The translations under genes were made by a program, and so were the position numbers. The notes below the pieces were generated by a model that was not told the DNA's origin, made no database searches, and saw only the letters and a list, made by a program, of their open reading frames with translations. This document shows positions 36,691 through 48,395 of a stretch of DNA of 64,000 nucleotides, piece after piece. The first letter of the stretch is position 1, and every line of letters begins with the position of its first letter. The stretch is from Symbiodinium natans (taxonomy: Eukaryota > Sar > Dinophyceae > Suessiales > Symbiodiniaceae): the NCBI GenBank assembly GCA_905221605.1, contig CAJNDS010002630.1, forward strand, positions 209,704-273,703, given 5' to 3'.

Positions 36691-38929
36691 ACACACACAC
36701 ACACTCATTCACACACACACACTCATTCACACACACACACACACACTCACTCATTCATTCACACACACACACTCATTCACACACACACACTCATTCACAC
36801 ACATACACACACACACACATTCACACACACACACACTCATTCACACACACACACTCATTCACACACACACACACACAGAGACAGACAGAGCTCGTATGCT
36901 GCTTGGTGCACAAGCCACGCAAACCGTCACCGAACTCCAAAAGGCATTGCTTGTTGTCGTGTAGCTCAAGCGCCCCCAGGGCCTTTAGGGGCTTGGTTGA
37001 TCGAACATCTCATTCCCAAGTTGGCGGGCCTTTCGAAACCCACATACCCACGATTCTAAATCTTAAATCCTAAGCCCTGAACCCTAAACCCTAAACTTGC
37101 CCTAAACCCTAAACCCTAGAATATGGCAAAGAAAGATACTCAGAGTAGAGTTCCGAAGCAAGACATGGGCTTTCGCGCTCCAAAATACCGAAGGAAGCAA
37201 GACTGGCTAGCATCCCCAGAGTGCCCGTTTAGGGTTTAGGGTTTTGGGTTTTGGGTTTAGTATCCTTGAAGTTACCTGTCTGAAAACGGCAGGAGGGCTC
37301 CTCCATCGGTTCGCCGTAGGGTGGGGATGATCGAAGTAAATCTGAATGTGACGTTTTTTTTGCTCGTCTGTTCGAGTATGATCATTGCATCTTCCTGCCG
37401 TTGGAGTCGCAGTAAACGCGTACACAAAAGCACGCGCTCGACAGATGGCCAAGCGGTATTTCATCGGCATTGAGTTAGTGAGTCTTGCTGCATGAGTTTT
37501 TCGAGCAAACAAAATGAAGACATAGGGCACACACGCTTTGACATGCGGGAATTACTCGTAGTTTCTACCGCAACACCCGTCCTAGGGCTTTCGTTCGACT
37601 TCCCAGACAAGTTCGTCGTCAACTCTGGTACTTTTTGTGGAGCGAACGCAGCCACTTGAGATGAGGATACACATTCTTGACGAACATTTCCGTGTTCCGC
37701 CGCGCGTGCTCTGTTCTTCGTTTTAGGCTTTTCTCTTAAAGTCGTTGAGCCTTAACGTCTTTGAAAACGACAGACTTGTAGGGCCCAAACGACGTTAAGA
37801 ATGCTGCAGAAGGGATCCAGCTAAAGTATCGGCCTATTCTGCTGCTCACCGCTCACTTCTTGAATATTCTCCCTTCGCCTCTTGTGACCTTCAACTTCAC
37901 GATCAGAGGGCCTCTCAACTGATGCATGTGAAACACGAGCGTCTGAATACGTTGGCATGTTCGCAAGATCACACACACACATGAAGAGCCAGAAGAGTAA
38001 GAAACGCACCAGTTCGCTACCGCTTATGGAGCGATTTTTGGTAGTCGAAGTTCATCGAGAAGCCCCAGAAACCCAGCGCACAGGCCTTTTGGAAGGTAAG
38101 CAAAGAGAAAGAATGCTCTTGCTCTGCCTCTCTCTCTCTCTCCCCTCTCGGCTCTTGCCTCTATTGCTTAATTCGTGTGCAAGATCACGCTTGAAGCGAA
38201 TACATGTCGAACGAACAGAGCGATTCACCTTATTCTTTCCTACATCATCAGACTTATGACACCTTCACCTTTCTCGAGCATTTTCAAGAACCTGCCATCT
38301 TCCTGAACCCGAAACCCCAAACCCTCAACCCTTGGGCAGGAGTTCCTGCCAATGCCCAATGTCATGAGCAGCCGGTCTCCCAGTCCTTCTGTGCAAGCAT
38401 GTCACGAACTTGGCGGCGGGTTTCAATGAAGCACCCAGCCCCCCATCTTCTGCTGCGTCCCCGCTGTCTTCACAAGCACCATCAAGCACCCCCAAGTAAC
38501 TTCATCTTGAACGCGGGTCGGTAGCTTCTTCTGGGCTCCCTGACATGGAGTGGTCTGGTCCAACGAATGAAGGGCAAGTGCCAAGTGCCAAGTTTGCTGC
38601 GAGGGTCTTGTGGCTTGTGGTGGCTTTAGGTGCTTTGCTCCACCCCATTCAACCGACAACTTTAACCGTGATTGAAATTAGTCAATGTCCAAGCCCCCCA
38701 ATCGGCACAACACCCCTTGTTCTGGCTTTGCGCAGGTTTTCTCTACCGCAAATGAGCCCCACTTTAGCAGCCAACTTTCGCGAGTCTAGAAAGCCTTTGA
38801 AGCGCACAGCTGCGATTCAGGATTCTTACGTTCAGTTGTTTCAAGACCTGCTTTCCTCCCTAAACCCTAAACCCTAAACCCTAAACCCCAAACCCTGAAC
38901 CCTGAACACTCCCTGAACCCTGAACCAAG

Positions 38930-39007
38930 GGCATGGAATGGTGTAAGGCACAGCTTTGGCTCCAACCGGGAATCCTGGGTCGCAAAACCCGTCTCACCCA
39001 AACATGA
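38930..39007 (+). CDS. Candidate terminal exon after a telomere-like patch
   Basis: An AG|GGC acceptor directly after CCCTAAA/CCCTGAA repeats opens a frame reading GMEWCKAQLWLQPGILGRKT to a TGA at 39005-39007. Short and unrecognised. Splice context and codon use resemble the other exons. Confidence 0.33.
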   Translation, partial: GMEWCKAQLWLQPGILGRKTRLTQT

Positions 39008-40391
39008 TGACGCGGCAAAGCCCCAAAGCCGGCTTGTATATGCCGCGCTGCTAGATAATGCGCACAGAAAGAGAGAGACAATGACAAATGCAGTCGTTGC
39101 CCTCGGGCAGGATCGCAGCTGCATCAGAATCTCGAGGAGGGAAGTAAACCACCCCCTTTAGCCACAGCTTCGTCAAGCTCTACAATCATTGCTGTGGGTC
39201 CATATGGGCGTTCAGTGCAAACCCCTCCGTGCATTGTGAGTGGTCGACCCGGCATGCTCTTTAAGACTCTTTGATCATAGGAAGGAACTGTGAATCTAGA
39301 GTTCATGCCGATTCCGCTTTGTGCCAGCAAGCAGAAGAGCCAGCCCCTCAAATCATTGTGGTGGGGGAGCGCTCGGGGCCTTGTCAGGCTCTCCGCTTGG
39401 GGGTGGGGTGGGTGGGGTGTGCAAGCGACACCCTAATTGCATGACACTGCCAACTGTAGGTCTGGCTTCCACATACAGAATGTGGCATGGACAATGGAGG
39501 ATGGTCCAACGTTTCCATCTTCATGGGTTTAATCTAGGGGGCGACAGGATGATTTGGCTGGACGGGTACAGGACTGCGGAGTTTGTGTAGTAAGTACAGT
39601 ACAGTTTTATGGGCACTCAGATTTCGGGAAGAGAGTTGTGGTTCGATGGTTTAAGGTCAGCTGGAACAGCAGTCGCCGCTTGTCGTTCGCTTGGCGGCTG
39701 GGAGTTGCAGCCATGACGAGCTACGGTGTTCTGAATGACAATGCAGCTGTCTTGCAACCACCGACTTTTGTCTAGGTGTTCCAAACTACTATCGCACCTC
39801 AGTTCAGGTCAAGAGTTGAGCATCGGTCGCGGTCGCATTGTAGCCACTGCAATCAGTCATGATGCTTGTGCCTTCTCCCGCGCCCACCTATCCTGTGGCG
39901 CCGGTGCGGAGGTGGGTTCCGTGAGCAGGTCAGCGTAGCGATAGGCTCTGACCGACGGCTCTGCACACTTCCAAGCTTCTACCTTTCTCGATAAATAGTG
40001 TCAGGGCCCACCCTCCTCCCCCCGAATGGCCTCGGTAAAGGGCCGCACGAGATCTAAACCTCCAATCTGCTGCCAGAACTGCTTCTAGCTACCGGATCCA
40101 AAGATCAAGGTCCGCACTGTCAGTCGGTAGCCTCAAATCCGAGAGTCTCGCCTTGCCGTCATAAGTGCTGTGGTGCGGGGGCCGGGCTGGCAACAAGGGC
40201 AGCAGTCTGCAGCAGCCGAGTCCCTTGTGTAAAACGCTCTCATCATCCCACCCCACCTCAGGTTGCACAATGCAAGGCCGGAGGCACCACCGGCCACTCA
40301 TCGGTTTCAGGATTTCAGGATGATCTTGAGCTGCCTGGCTCGATGCCTCACTTCTGCATAAGGGGTACGTAGTGCAACAGAGCGCGACGAG

Positions 40392-42611
40392 GTGTGCAAC
40401 TTCCAGTCGACCTGGCGGGATGCACAGAGGAGCGCTGCCGGAGCCCTAGACCGGACAGGGGTTTAGGGTTTAGGGTTTAGGGTTTGCCCTGGCCTCACTT
40501 CCAGTCTTAAAAAAGGGTTTAGGGTTTAAGGTTTAGTTTTGAAGTTCGAAACGAATCGATGGGGACTTTTCTTGCGGAGTTTTGACTGCTGGAGCTGAGA
40601 AATGTTGAGAAGAGTCGAACCGCTTCCGACTGCACATCGACTGCCTCGTTGCCCTTCCTTGTGCCAGCGGAGTGTTGGAATCTCAGGGGTGCTGTTTCAA
40701 TCACTCTGATTGAAGGTTTGCACGAGCAGGTGGCATCCCAGTAGCTATGGTCAACGCGTATGCCTAGATAGACCTTGACCATGGCCGAGTTACTCTGGGG
40801 CTGATATTGGGTTTCTACAGATTGATGCCTTCATCTTTTGCTCGCTCAGCAGATGAAAACATCTTAAGTTAGCCGCTAACTGTTAGCATGCATGAAAAGG
40901 TTCATGTTGGCGTGCGAAATACCATTCAAAACGGCGAGCATCTGGGCGCCCTCATTGCCACTTCAGCTGCGCACTCTAAATCCCAGCTGCAGGCGCAGCC
41001 GTGCCTGTGGCTACTATCAGGCCAGCTCGCAAAAACATATGGGGGTTTGCGAAAAGAAGGAACCCCTAGTATAGATCCCAAATGGTAGGATTCCCTTATA
41101 ATAAGGACCCCAACAAGGTAAATTTCGGAGACCCCATAGGTCTTCTGTCTTGTATTGTCGGAAGCCATCCTCGCAAATTCCAACACGCGTGTCTCCGTAC
41201 GCAGATGGGAGCAGCAGATGCATGGGCCGAACGAGAAAGTTGGATGTGAGAGCTTTTCCTGTTGACTTCGAGTAGATGACATCATTCATTGGGAGGCAGT
41301 TGCCTTCTGGGCTTCGCTCGCCGAGCTGTCCGTGGAGGCCCCCAGAATCTTCTGAGCAACCCTAAACCCTAAACCCTAAGCCCTAAGCCCTAAACCCTAA
41401 ACCCTAAACCCTAAACCTACCTCTACGTAGGTGCAGCGAGCAATGGCCCGAAGCGGTGCGGAGTCAGGACGTGCTGCCCCCAGATGCACCTTGTCGAATC
41501 ATGTCAGCACGTGTTCCAACATTACATGACGTAGGGTATATATTTCTTGTACCCCCCAAAAGGACACCAGGTATATACACTCACCAATATTAATTAAAAA
41601 GGAACCATATATGCACTCACCAAGAACAGTAATATGAACGCTGCTTCAGATAAAATTAGTGATGCCAGGTCGCGTGTTGCCAGGGCCGCTGGTGCTGTCG
41701 AGGTTCGTTCCAGCTCTGTGCACAGGTGACTTGTGACACTTGTGGCACAACACAAGGTCCACGCAGATTATATCAGGCTCTGAAATGCAGAGCTGCGAAA
41801 GACCCACTGGAGCTTGAGAGCATCTAATGATGAGAAAGCGCGTGGACAGACTGACTCGAATGCGAATACAAGCCCAGTCTCTTCTGGCCTTTTGACATGG
41901 CATATAGGGGTTTGAGGTTTTGAGAACGTTTTGCTCAGAGAAGCAAGCGTGTGAGGAGGGAGACACCATCGCTGTGGTCGGCGCCGGAGGGAATGCCACT
42001 AGCCAAGAGGCGTTTGGCGAGGAACATCTGGGGTACTCATCTGGGGTTTTGCTGTGCACCAGGGTAGGGCACAGTGAGGCTTCGCTCCTTGCACCTGTTT
42101 GTTTGCAGCTGCTTGGCTCTCAGCCGCAAAGTGCCACTTTGATTACGCCTGGCCAGAAGATGGCGGTCCCACATCTGCACAAAAGGGAAAGTATGCCGAA
42201 CGAGACTAACCGGATCGGCATTGCAACTAGGCGCCAGGCATAGGACGCGGCGATGCAAAGGTGTCTTTCTGGCATGATCTGTCTGAATATGTCTGAATGC
42301 TGAGCCCAAGAAGCAAGCCACATCATTTTTTTTGGGGTTTAGGGTTTAGGGCCTTTAGGGTTTAGGGTTTAGAGTTTAGGGTTTAGGATGAGAATTGGAA
42401 GGGCGAAGAACAGCCGAGGTGGCCCCCACCTCGATGTCGATGCAGTCCGCGTCCACGGACCCGAAGACGGACCGCCTTTTCTCAGCTCGGGTTTCAGGGT
42501 TTTTGTCACATTGCTGCGGGTGAGGCCTTGTGGGACACCCCCCCCAAACTGGGACCTAAGGAATACATATGGCGCAGAAAGCGATGGAATGAAACGCATC
42601 TTCAATTCTAA
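40392..42611 (+). CDS. Unidentified multi-exon gene, partial exon set with stop
   Basis: Exon candidates: 40392-40460 (VCNFQSTWRDAQRSAAGALD, intron starts GTTTAGGG), 41300-41337 (AFWASLAELSVE, GC donor), 41431-41455 (VQRAMARS, GT donor), 41959-42009 (GDTIAVVGAGGNATSQE, GC donor), possibly a stretch from ~42109 (LLGSQPQSATLITPGQK), 42419-42484 (APTSMSMQSASTDPKTDRLF, GC donor) and 42525-42611 (ALWDTPPKLGPKEYIWRRKR, ending TAA). Phases agree where adjacent exons were found. Acceptors are AG|G in most cases. I do not recognise the family. Confidence 0.47.
41338..41430 (+). repeat. Intron dominated by CCCTAAA repeats
   Basis: 93 nt between ASLAELSVE and VQRAMARS, phase 0. GC donor, CCCTAAA/CCCTAAG units at 41358-41418, acceptor cgtag|GTG. 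Confidence 0.65.
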
Positions 42612-43503
42612 GCTTGAAGCCTGCCTAGTTCCTGTATGAGGCTCCAGCACGTCTTACAACTCCCGCAGTGCTACAGCTCCATTGACAGAACTACGAGCCA
42701 TGGCTGCCGCCCATACTCTAGCTGTGCTGTATAGCACGACGACGGCCCCTGCATACACCCGCAGCACACCGGCAGCCTGCTCCAGGAGCTCAACCACTTT
42801 TGCCAGAGGTATTGCCAGCGGCCCGTGACGAAAGCAGAGACTTGGCGCGCATTCAGCTCGCAGGTGCAAGATTGCTTTGCTGTTTCTTCTTCTTGCTACC
42901 AAAGGCACTTCAGCCCCACATAAACGCACGAGTGCAGCTGTTTCAAGTTCCGAGGATATCTCCTACACCACGAACAAGTTCGGGAACCAGTGGCTCTTCC
43001 TAAGGTTATGCTGCGATGCTTGGAGTGTTTTTGGGCGTCTGGGCAGAGAAAATTCGGGGGGCCGTTGGTATGTTGATATTATTTCATTTACTTTACTCAA
43101 TTTATTTCAAGTTGTTTGAATGTTTAAATTCATTCTAATGAATTGACGTGTGTTTTGCTTTTTCGTTCAGTTAATTCATTTGAGATAATTCGAGTTAATC
43201 TAAAGTTGTTTTTGAGGACTTTTAAGGAACTTTGAAGTCGATGAAACATTAATGTAAGTTGTTCATTAAAAAAGATAAAAACACGATAACCCCAATTAAC
43301 ACGAGGTAGAATTACTTGAACTTAATACAATGAAATTATCTACAAGATGTCATTATATTACTATATTGTGATTTTATGGGGTTTTAGAGAACTGTCCTGG
43401 AGTTTTCAAGCTGGCGTTGGTGCGTGCGTGCGGGGTTGGCGCCTGCCCTGCTTGTCAGCCTTGCAAGCTGAAGTCTTGCACACTACTGGCCGCTATACTT
43501 TAG

Positions 43504-43593
43504 CATGTTCCCCCTTATAGTAGCAGTTCTTATGAGGGATTGAAGTTATAGTCCCTATTGAGGACTGTTGGTATAAGGCGGAACATCCCAAAC
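43504..43593. mobile_element. Family 1 inverted-repeat element
   Basis: catgttcccccttatag at one end, gtataaggcggaacatccca at the other, with 'tccctattgaggactgt' inside. A ctgcag acceptor-like site follows 25 bp later. Confidence 0.78.
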
Positions 43594-43767
43594 TATACTG
43601 AGCATCTGCAGAACTGTTGCGGAACGGCAGCCAGGCAAGTAACTTTAACAGGCTCGAAAGCCGAAAGCACGCACTGGAGCAAACAGAAAGCCCCCTAAGC
43701 CCTGAAACCGGAACCCTTAAAAAAGGTCATAGAGTCGCCGGCGTTCACCAAAACAAGTACCCCCTGT

Positions 43768-43825
43768 CGTGGAGCGATGGTGCAGTCGCATTCCCGTCTG
43801 AGGCAGCAGCATAGCGCGGGTTCAA
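43768..43825 (+). mobile_element. tRNA-like (SINE-like) sequence, second copy
   Basis: tggtgcagtcgcattc and tagcgcgggttcaaac match the copy at 24296-24347 in both boxes; the spacer differs. Confidence 0.5.
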
Positions 43826-44835
43826 ACAAAAGTACCCGCCCGCTCCCCCCCCCCCACTCTGACCCTCCCTGCCAAATTTGCTCATATCGCTTTGCGTGCT
43901 CAGGTTCAACAGTACATAAGTGGCAAATAAACTTCGGGAGGAGTGAAGCTGCTGTGCGCATGTTTGATGTTGTCAGGAATGACGGCACAAGCTTTTTTGC
44001 CGCTGGAGTGCTTTACCTGACCCGGTTCATCATTGTTGTCACTTGCACAGAAGTGTTTGCTAAATCGGTCCTTTTGGAAGCGTTTGGCGTTGCGCACGTC
44101 CCACCCCCATCCCTCGAAGCATGCACGACATGCTCTTCTCCAGAAAAGGGTGGGGGGCTCCTTTGGACCCGCCTCGAAGGTACCAGAGTATCGTGAAGCT
44201 GGACTGCATCCAGGCCTCCTGCTTCAGTTGCAGATCACGCTCACGAGCCACAAGCCAACACAGAGTTTGTCCTTGTCCAAACTCGAAGTTTCATGCCTTT
44301 GGACAGGGTCAGGAGTACGCGGGCCATCTTTGCCTCAACCAGAAGGAAGCAGCGTCTAAGCTGAGATCAGCAAATGCGACTGCGCGGAGTTCAGGGCCTG
44401 GTTGTAGACTTAGTTGCTTGACTGCGCCCGCGGGGACTAGGCGTTGAGGGTCATTCGGACTTGGGATCTCGAGGCAGCATCAACTAGCCGCTGCTAGCCT
44501 TTGTTGACTGGGTGCGGCCCAGGAAAAGTCTGCTGCTGAGCAGGCCGTCATGGCATTCCGCCCTCAGAGCCTTGGTCCCAAAGGTGGCACGATTTGTGGC
44601 CCAAGCTTGGGCGCATTTGGGCGCGCGGCGGGGTTTTCGCGCGGCATAGACTGATGTCATCCCATGGCTTCACATCGGTCATTCGGCCCCCTGGGGCTTG
44701 GTGGCTCACGGGGTTGTTCGGTGGCTGTTCAGCTTACTTGAGTAGAAGCCTAAGACGCCTCTTGCAGATTCATGCAGCACTCCGGCTCTTGGTTTTCAAC
44801 TCCAACTCGGCCCCGTTGACCAAGAAACCCATCAG

Positions 44836-47800
44836 GATGTCAACGCTGCCGCCACCGGCGAGCAAGGCCCAGCTGCTGGTTTCAGGGGGGACTGCGTTGG
44901 CTGTGCAGCTGGGATTGGGGGCAAGCTCGGGACGCCCGTGCAGACGAAGGCCCCTAGCGCACGCACACGTGACACTGGTCCTTGCAAGGATCCCAAGAAG
45001 AAGAAGGAGAGGCCAAGGCCGGCAAAAGCGGCCATGCATTACAGTAATTGGTCCTCACTCTGAGCCCGCCAGCAAAATATGCACACCTACAACATCCGAC
45101 AACCCACCCAAGGCTTACAGCCGCTGAGCTGGCCGCGAAGAAGGCCAAGCAAGCAGAGGCCAGGAGCCCTTGCGCCACCTGTTGGAGTTCCCCCGCCTTC
45201 CTCTGTGGACTTGTCATCGTCGTCCTTAGTCCCATACCATCATCCTCGTCATTGTTGTCGCTCCCATCAACATCACCAGCACCACCACTGTCAGCCGTCA
45301 GCATCAGTAGCCTCGACCAAGAATCCTCATCGTCGTCCTCACCCTCTTCCCCCAGCATCCTGATCTTGTTTTCATCACCATGTCGTTCATCAGATTCTGG
45401 CGATTTTGTATTATCCCGTCTGGCACCCTCAAAGCTCTCAGTGCTATCGCCCGTGGCAGGAAGGCGACAACCCCGCAGTGACACCGAAGACGAGCCTCGC
45501 AATCTTGCTTGCTTGTCAAGGGTTTAGGGTTTGGGCTTTGGGGTTTGGGGTTTAGGGTTTAGGGTTTAGGTGAACCCTTCAGTTCTGCCAATGGCTGGCT
45601 CACCCCCACCAAATGACAAGCTTGACTTTGCAGCTTCACGCTTTGCAAGGTCTGCCGTAGCCAAGTCTCCCAGCAACTTTCGTTCGAACTGCCCCATGTT
45701 GCAAGAAGTCCGAACTGCCATCCAGTCTCCCAGGAAGCTGAACGCCTTGGTCGAAGACCCGGAAGTTGGCTGTCGAGGGCTGGTTAGTCAGAAGTTGCTG
45801 CAATGGTCCGCTGCAGCCACTGCAACACACGCACACACATCGAGAATGTTCAAGGATTGTTTTCTCATGGCAGCTTGGGAAACCACGACCTCTTCAGCAA
45901 GCAAGGTGATGAAAATCGCAAAGCGCTACCTCCAGAAGGGCGAGACGATCTATGAGACCAAGACTTATGCCGGCGGGGGCCATCAGGCAGGGCAGCCGAA
46001 CAATAAACCCTAAACCCTAAACCCTTAAAAAAAACCTAAACCCTAAACCCTAAACCCAAGTTGCGAGCCTTGTGGGAGGCAACAGTCCAGCTGAAGGCCC
46101 TGCCGGCTGACTGGGGAAACCGCGTCTGGGCAGGCCACGTCAGCTCCACGAAACAGAAGGCCGGGCTGCATAGGGTTTTAGAGAGAGAGGGTGCAGGGTT
46201 TAGGGTTTAGGGTGCAGGGTTTAGGGTTTAGGGTACAGGGTTTAGGGTTTACAGCTGAAGAACAGCGGAGGAGGCAATGCTGGCAGTCATCAAGTCCGGT
46301 TTCAAAAAGGGTTTAGGGTTTTGAGGTTTAGGGCTGCATGTCTCCATGGCGCATCGAGTCCTGAGACCAGTTGTGGGGGTTTCCAAAAATAGGGGCAACC
46401 CTTTTTTTGGGGGTTACTAGAATAAGGATTAGCGTACTTTGGGGGGTACAGTAGGGGCACCCCCCGATTTTGGGAAATGGCCAGTTGGCATGAGGGCCAG
46501 GTCAGCACAGAACCAGAGTCGCCAGCCCTAAACCCTAAACCCTAAACCCTAAACCCTAAACCCTAAACCCTAAACCCTAAACCCTAAACCCTAAACCCTA
46601 AACCCTAAACCCTAAACCCTAAACCCTAAACCCAGCTCGCAGGCTGAGCAAAGCGCGGCAGAAATCGCGTTGAAGCAGATCGGGGAGGCGATAGGGGTGA
46701 GAAGTGGGGTGTTTACGACATTTGTAGGGTACCTTATCGGGGGGTTTAGGGTTTAGGGTTTAGGGTTTAGGGTTTAGGGTATTTGGGGGTCTATAGTGGG
46801 TGTTTCCTATGTTCGTAGGCCCCCAAATTGCTGAGTGATTGTTACTTGCACGGTACTGGATACGCTGTTTCCGGTTGTGTGAGTTATAATCTACTTAGGG
46901 TCTGCATATGTTAAGTAGGTTACCCTAGTTATAACCGAAGTTATAAGTAAGACCTAAGTAGATCCTAAGTAGTTTTGTTTTTGCTTTTGCACAATTAGAA
47001 ATTTGTCGATGCGAGTGTGGCAAAATGGAAAAATGATGGTTTTCCCGGCACAGAAGAGCACAAGAGTGTTTGGCATGCTTCAGAAAATGCCAACTTTTTT
47101 CAGTGCAGGCACACGACGGCAACGTGCAGGGGCCCTGTTGGCAAGGCTTGACCAGAGCAATTTCGCCCGTGTTTCGCCACCGGCTGCCCCCAACTTTCGA
47201 GAGAGACGACTGAAGCAGCGTTTCTTGGCTTGCCGGCAAAGTAAACTGGGCAGCGTCGACGCTGGCCATGGCTTGAGCAACTAGAAAAATGCGGTTAGAG
47301 TAGCTTGGAGGGGACTCGGGCTGCAGCGGCTGCGGCGGGGAAGCGAGCGAAAAAATCAGGACTGGAGGCAATCAAGCAGCTGAGGCAGAAGGGAAAAAAC
47401 CTTGATTTTTCGCGTTTCGATGCAAACACCGGGCCGACAGCGGGCCGACAGGCCTCCGACACCAAATCCCCGCCCTGGCGTGCGGGCCGACAGGCCGACA
47501 GGCCAAACTGCGCGACAACATCTGGTTTTGTGTTTGCGGCCGACAACCGGCCGACATGAGCCATTGGCGCTGCGTGAGCGGGCCGACAATGGCCGACAAA
47601 GGCCGAAAAAAAAGGATTCGAGAAAACAAAGGATTTTTTCAGAGGGAATGTTAGGAGCAAGGGTTGCTTCTGAGAGGGCTAGGTTCAGTGGCCAAGCTAT
47701 ATCAGCTCGGTCATACTTGAGGTCCGGTGTGCTGTGGAAGCTTCGCGGACCGAGTCGGAGATTGGCTGGCTGGATCCTGGCCCATTCACGAATGGTGCCA

Positions 47801-48395
47801 AAGGTGAGTGTGCGACTAAGCATAGTTGGGCGCATGAAAAAATCCTGCTCAAGAGGCAGCCTGCATGGCGAGAACACCCATTGGCGTGAGTATGTCTCCA
47901 GCTCTAGCCGTCTGCTCTCCACCCTTGCCAAGTTATATCTCCGTCTGGCATCCATGATGCACGAGCCAAAAAAGCTGAGGCTCATGCAGCACACATATGA
48001 AATCAAAATGCTGAAAAACACAAATTCATAAGTAGAACCTAAGTAAAACGCAACTGAAACCTAACTAACTTAGAACTAAACAGATACTACTTATATAACT
48101 AGCTGGTAAACCCAGTAAATAACCTATAACTGACTTCCTACGTATGACCGACTTGCGGCTGTACTTAGCCGGGTTATAACCCATGTTAGCAAGGTTATAG
48201 CCAGGGTTATAACTCAACCAAACCAATCAACCTATCCAGTACCCTACTCTATTTCTGAAGTATCCTGAAGTATCCTGAAGTATTCTGAATTATCCTGAAG
48301 TATTCTGAAGTATTCTGAAGGGACGAGCTGAGCGTCAGGATCCCGAGATGGTGGCAGAGGCCGCCAAGCCCAAGGGCATCGGGACCTCCACTTAG
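44836..48395 (+). CDS. Unidentified Ala/Lys-rich multi-exon gene with telomere-repeat introns
   Basis: Exons: 44836-44949 (DVNAAATGEQGPAAG), 44989-45030 (DPKKKKERPRPAKA), ~45120-45158 (AELAAKKAKQAE), ~45600-45986 (ends YETKTYAGGGHQ; may be split further), 46061-46159 (RALWEATVQLKALPADWGNR then VWAGHVSSTKQK), 46271-46309 (EAMLAVIKSGFKK), 46501-46524 (VSTEPESP), 46643-46696 (AEQSAAEIALKQIGEAIG, GTGAGA donor), a stretch near 47340-47430 (LEAIKQLRQKGKNLDFSRF) and a last exon 48321-48395 (AERQDPEMVAEAAKPKGIG, TAG). Phases agree from 45986 to 46696. The Lys/Ala-rich segment recalls histone-like or ribosome-associated proteins, but there is no diagnostic motif. On the opposite strand 44954-45502 is an acidic ORF, judged a shadow. 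Confidence 0.5.
45987..46060 (+). repeat. Short intron dominated by CCCTAAA repeats
   Basis: 74 nt from GCAGGGCAG to the acceptor cccaag, mostly CCCTAAA units. Flanking exons are in matching phase (GGGHQ | LRALWEATVQ). Acceptor is AG|T here. Confidence 0.65.
46160..46270 (+). repeat. Intron with TTTAGGG repeats in the opposite orientation
   Basis: 111 nt, GC donor after STKQK. The body is gggtttagggtttagggtgca units, the acceptor is gcggag|GAG. Neighbouring introns of the same gene carry the repeat in the other orientation. Confidence 0.6.
46374..46482. mobile_element. Family 2 element in an intron
   Basis: tgggggtttccaaaaatagg through gggggttactagaataagg to gcaccccccgattttggga, inside the intron 46310-46500. 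Confidence 0.55.
46525..46642 (+). repeat. Intron made of CCCTAAA repeats
   Basis: Between exon VSTEPESP (ends 46524) and exon AEQSAAEIALK (starts 46643). The intron begins GCCCTAAA, runs as about 15 CCCTAAA units to 46634, and ends agctcgcag. GC donor, AG|G acceptor, phase 0 on both sides. Confidence 0.75.
47425..47605. repeat. Clustered ggccgaca motif
   Basis: At least ten copies of ggccgaca in 180 bp, irregularly spaced. Long frames on both strands here (221 and 209 codons) follow from the repeat and G/C content. Confidence 0.8.
48250..48320. repeat. 10-bp tandem repeat (tatcctgaag) ending at a splice acceptor
   Basis: Seven imperfect copies; nearly every copy ends in GAAG and could act as a 3' splice site. 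The last copy immediately precedes the terminal exon (48321-48395). Confidence 0.9.

Larger units (their letters stand above)
36000..40391. other. No confirmed gene apart from a small exon candidate
   Basis: Short telomere-like patches occur at 36295-36320, 37065-37115 and 37228-37260. Frames near 37957 (Lys-rich, KSQKSKKRTSSLP) and 39700-39774 (TSYGVLNDNAAVLQPPTFV, then stop) could be exons but could not be tied to a gene. Confidence 0.4.
42612..44835. other. No confirmed gene
   Basis: Holds an AT-rich zone (43080-43390), one family 1 element and a SINE-like copy. A frame at about 42790-42870 (ELNHFCQRYCQRPVTKAETW) is protein-like but unplaced. Confidence 0.4.

Noticed and set aside
44954-45502. 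Acidic ORF on the minus strand (GEEGEDDDEDSW...)
   Set aside because: It overlaps + strand exons with consistent splice phase; acidic runs are the complement of Ser/Pro codons.
47356-48031. Overlapping 209- and 221-codon ORFs on opposite strands
   Set aside because: Driven by the ggccgaca repeat and GC content; neither has recognisable domains.
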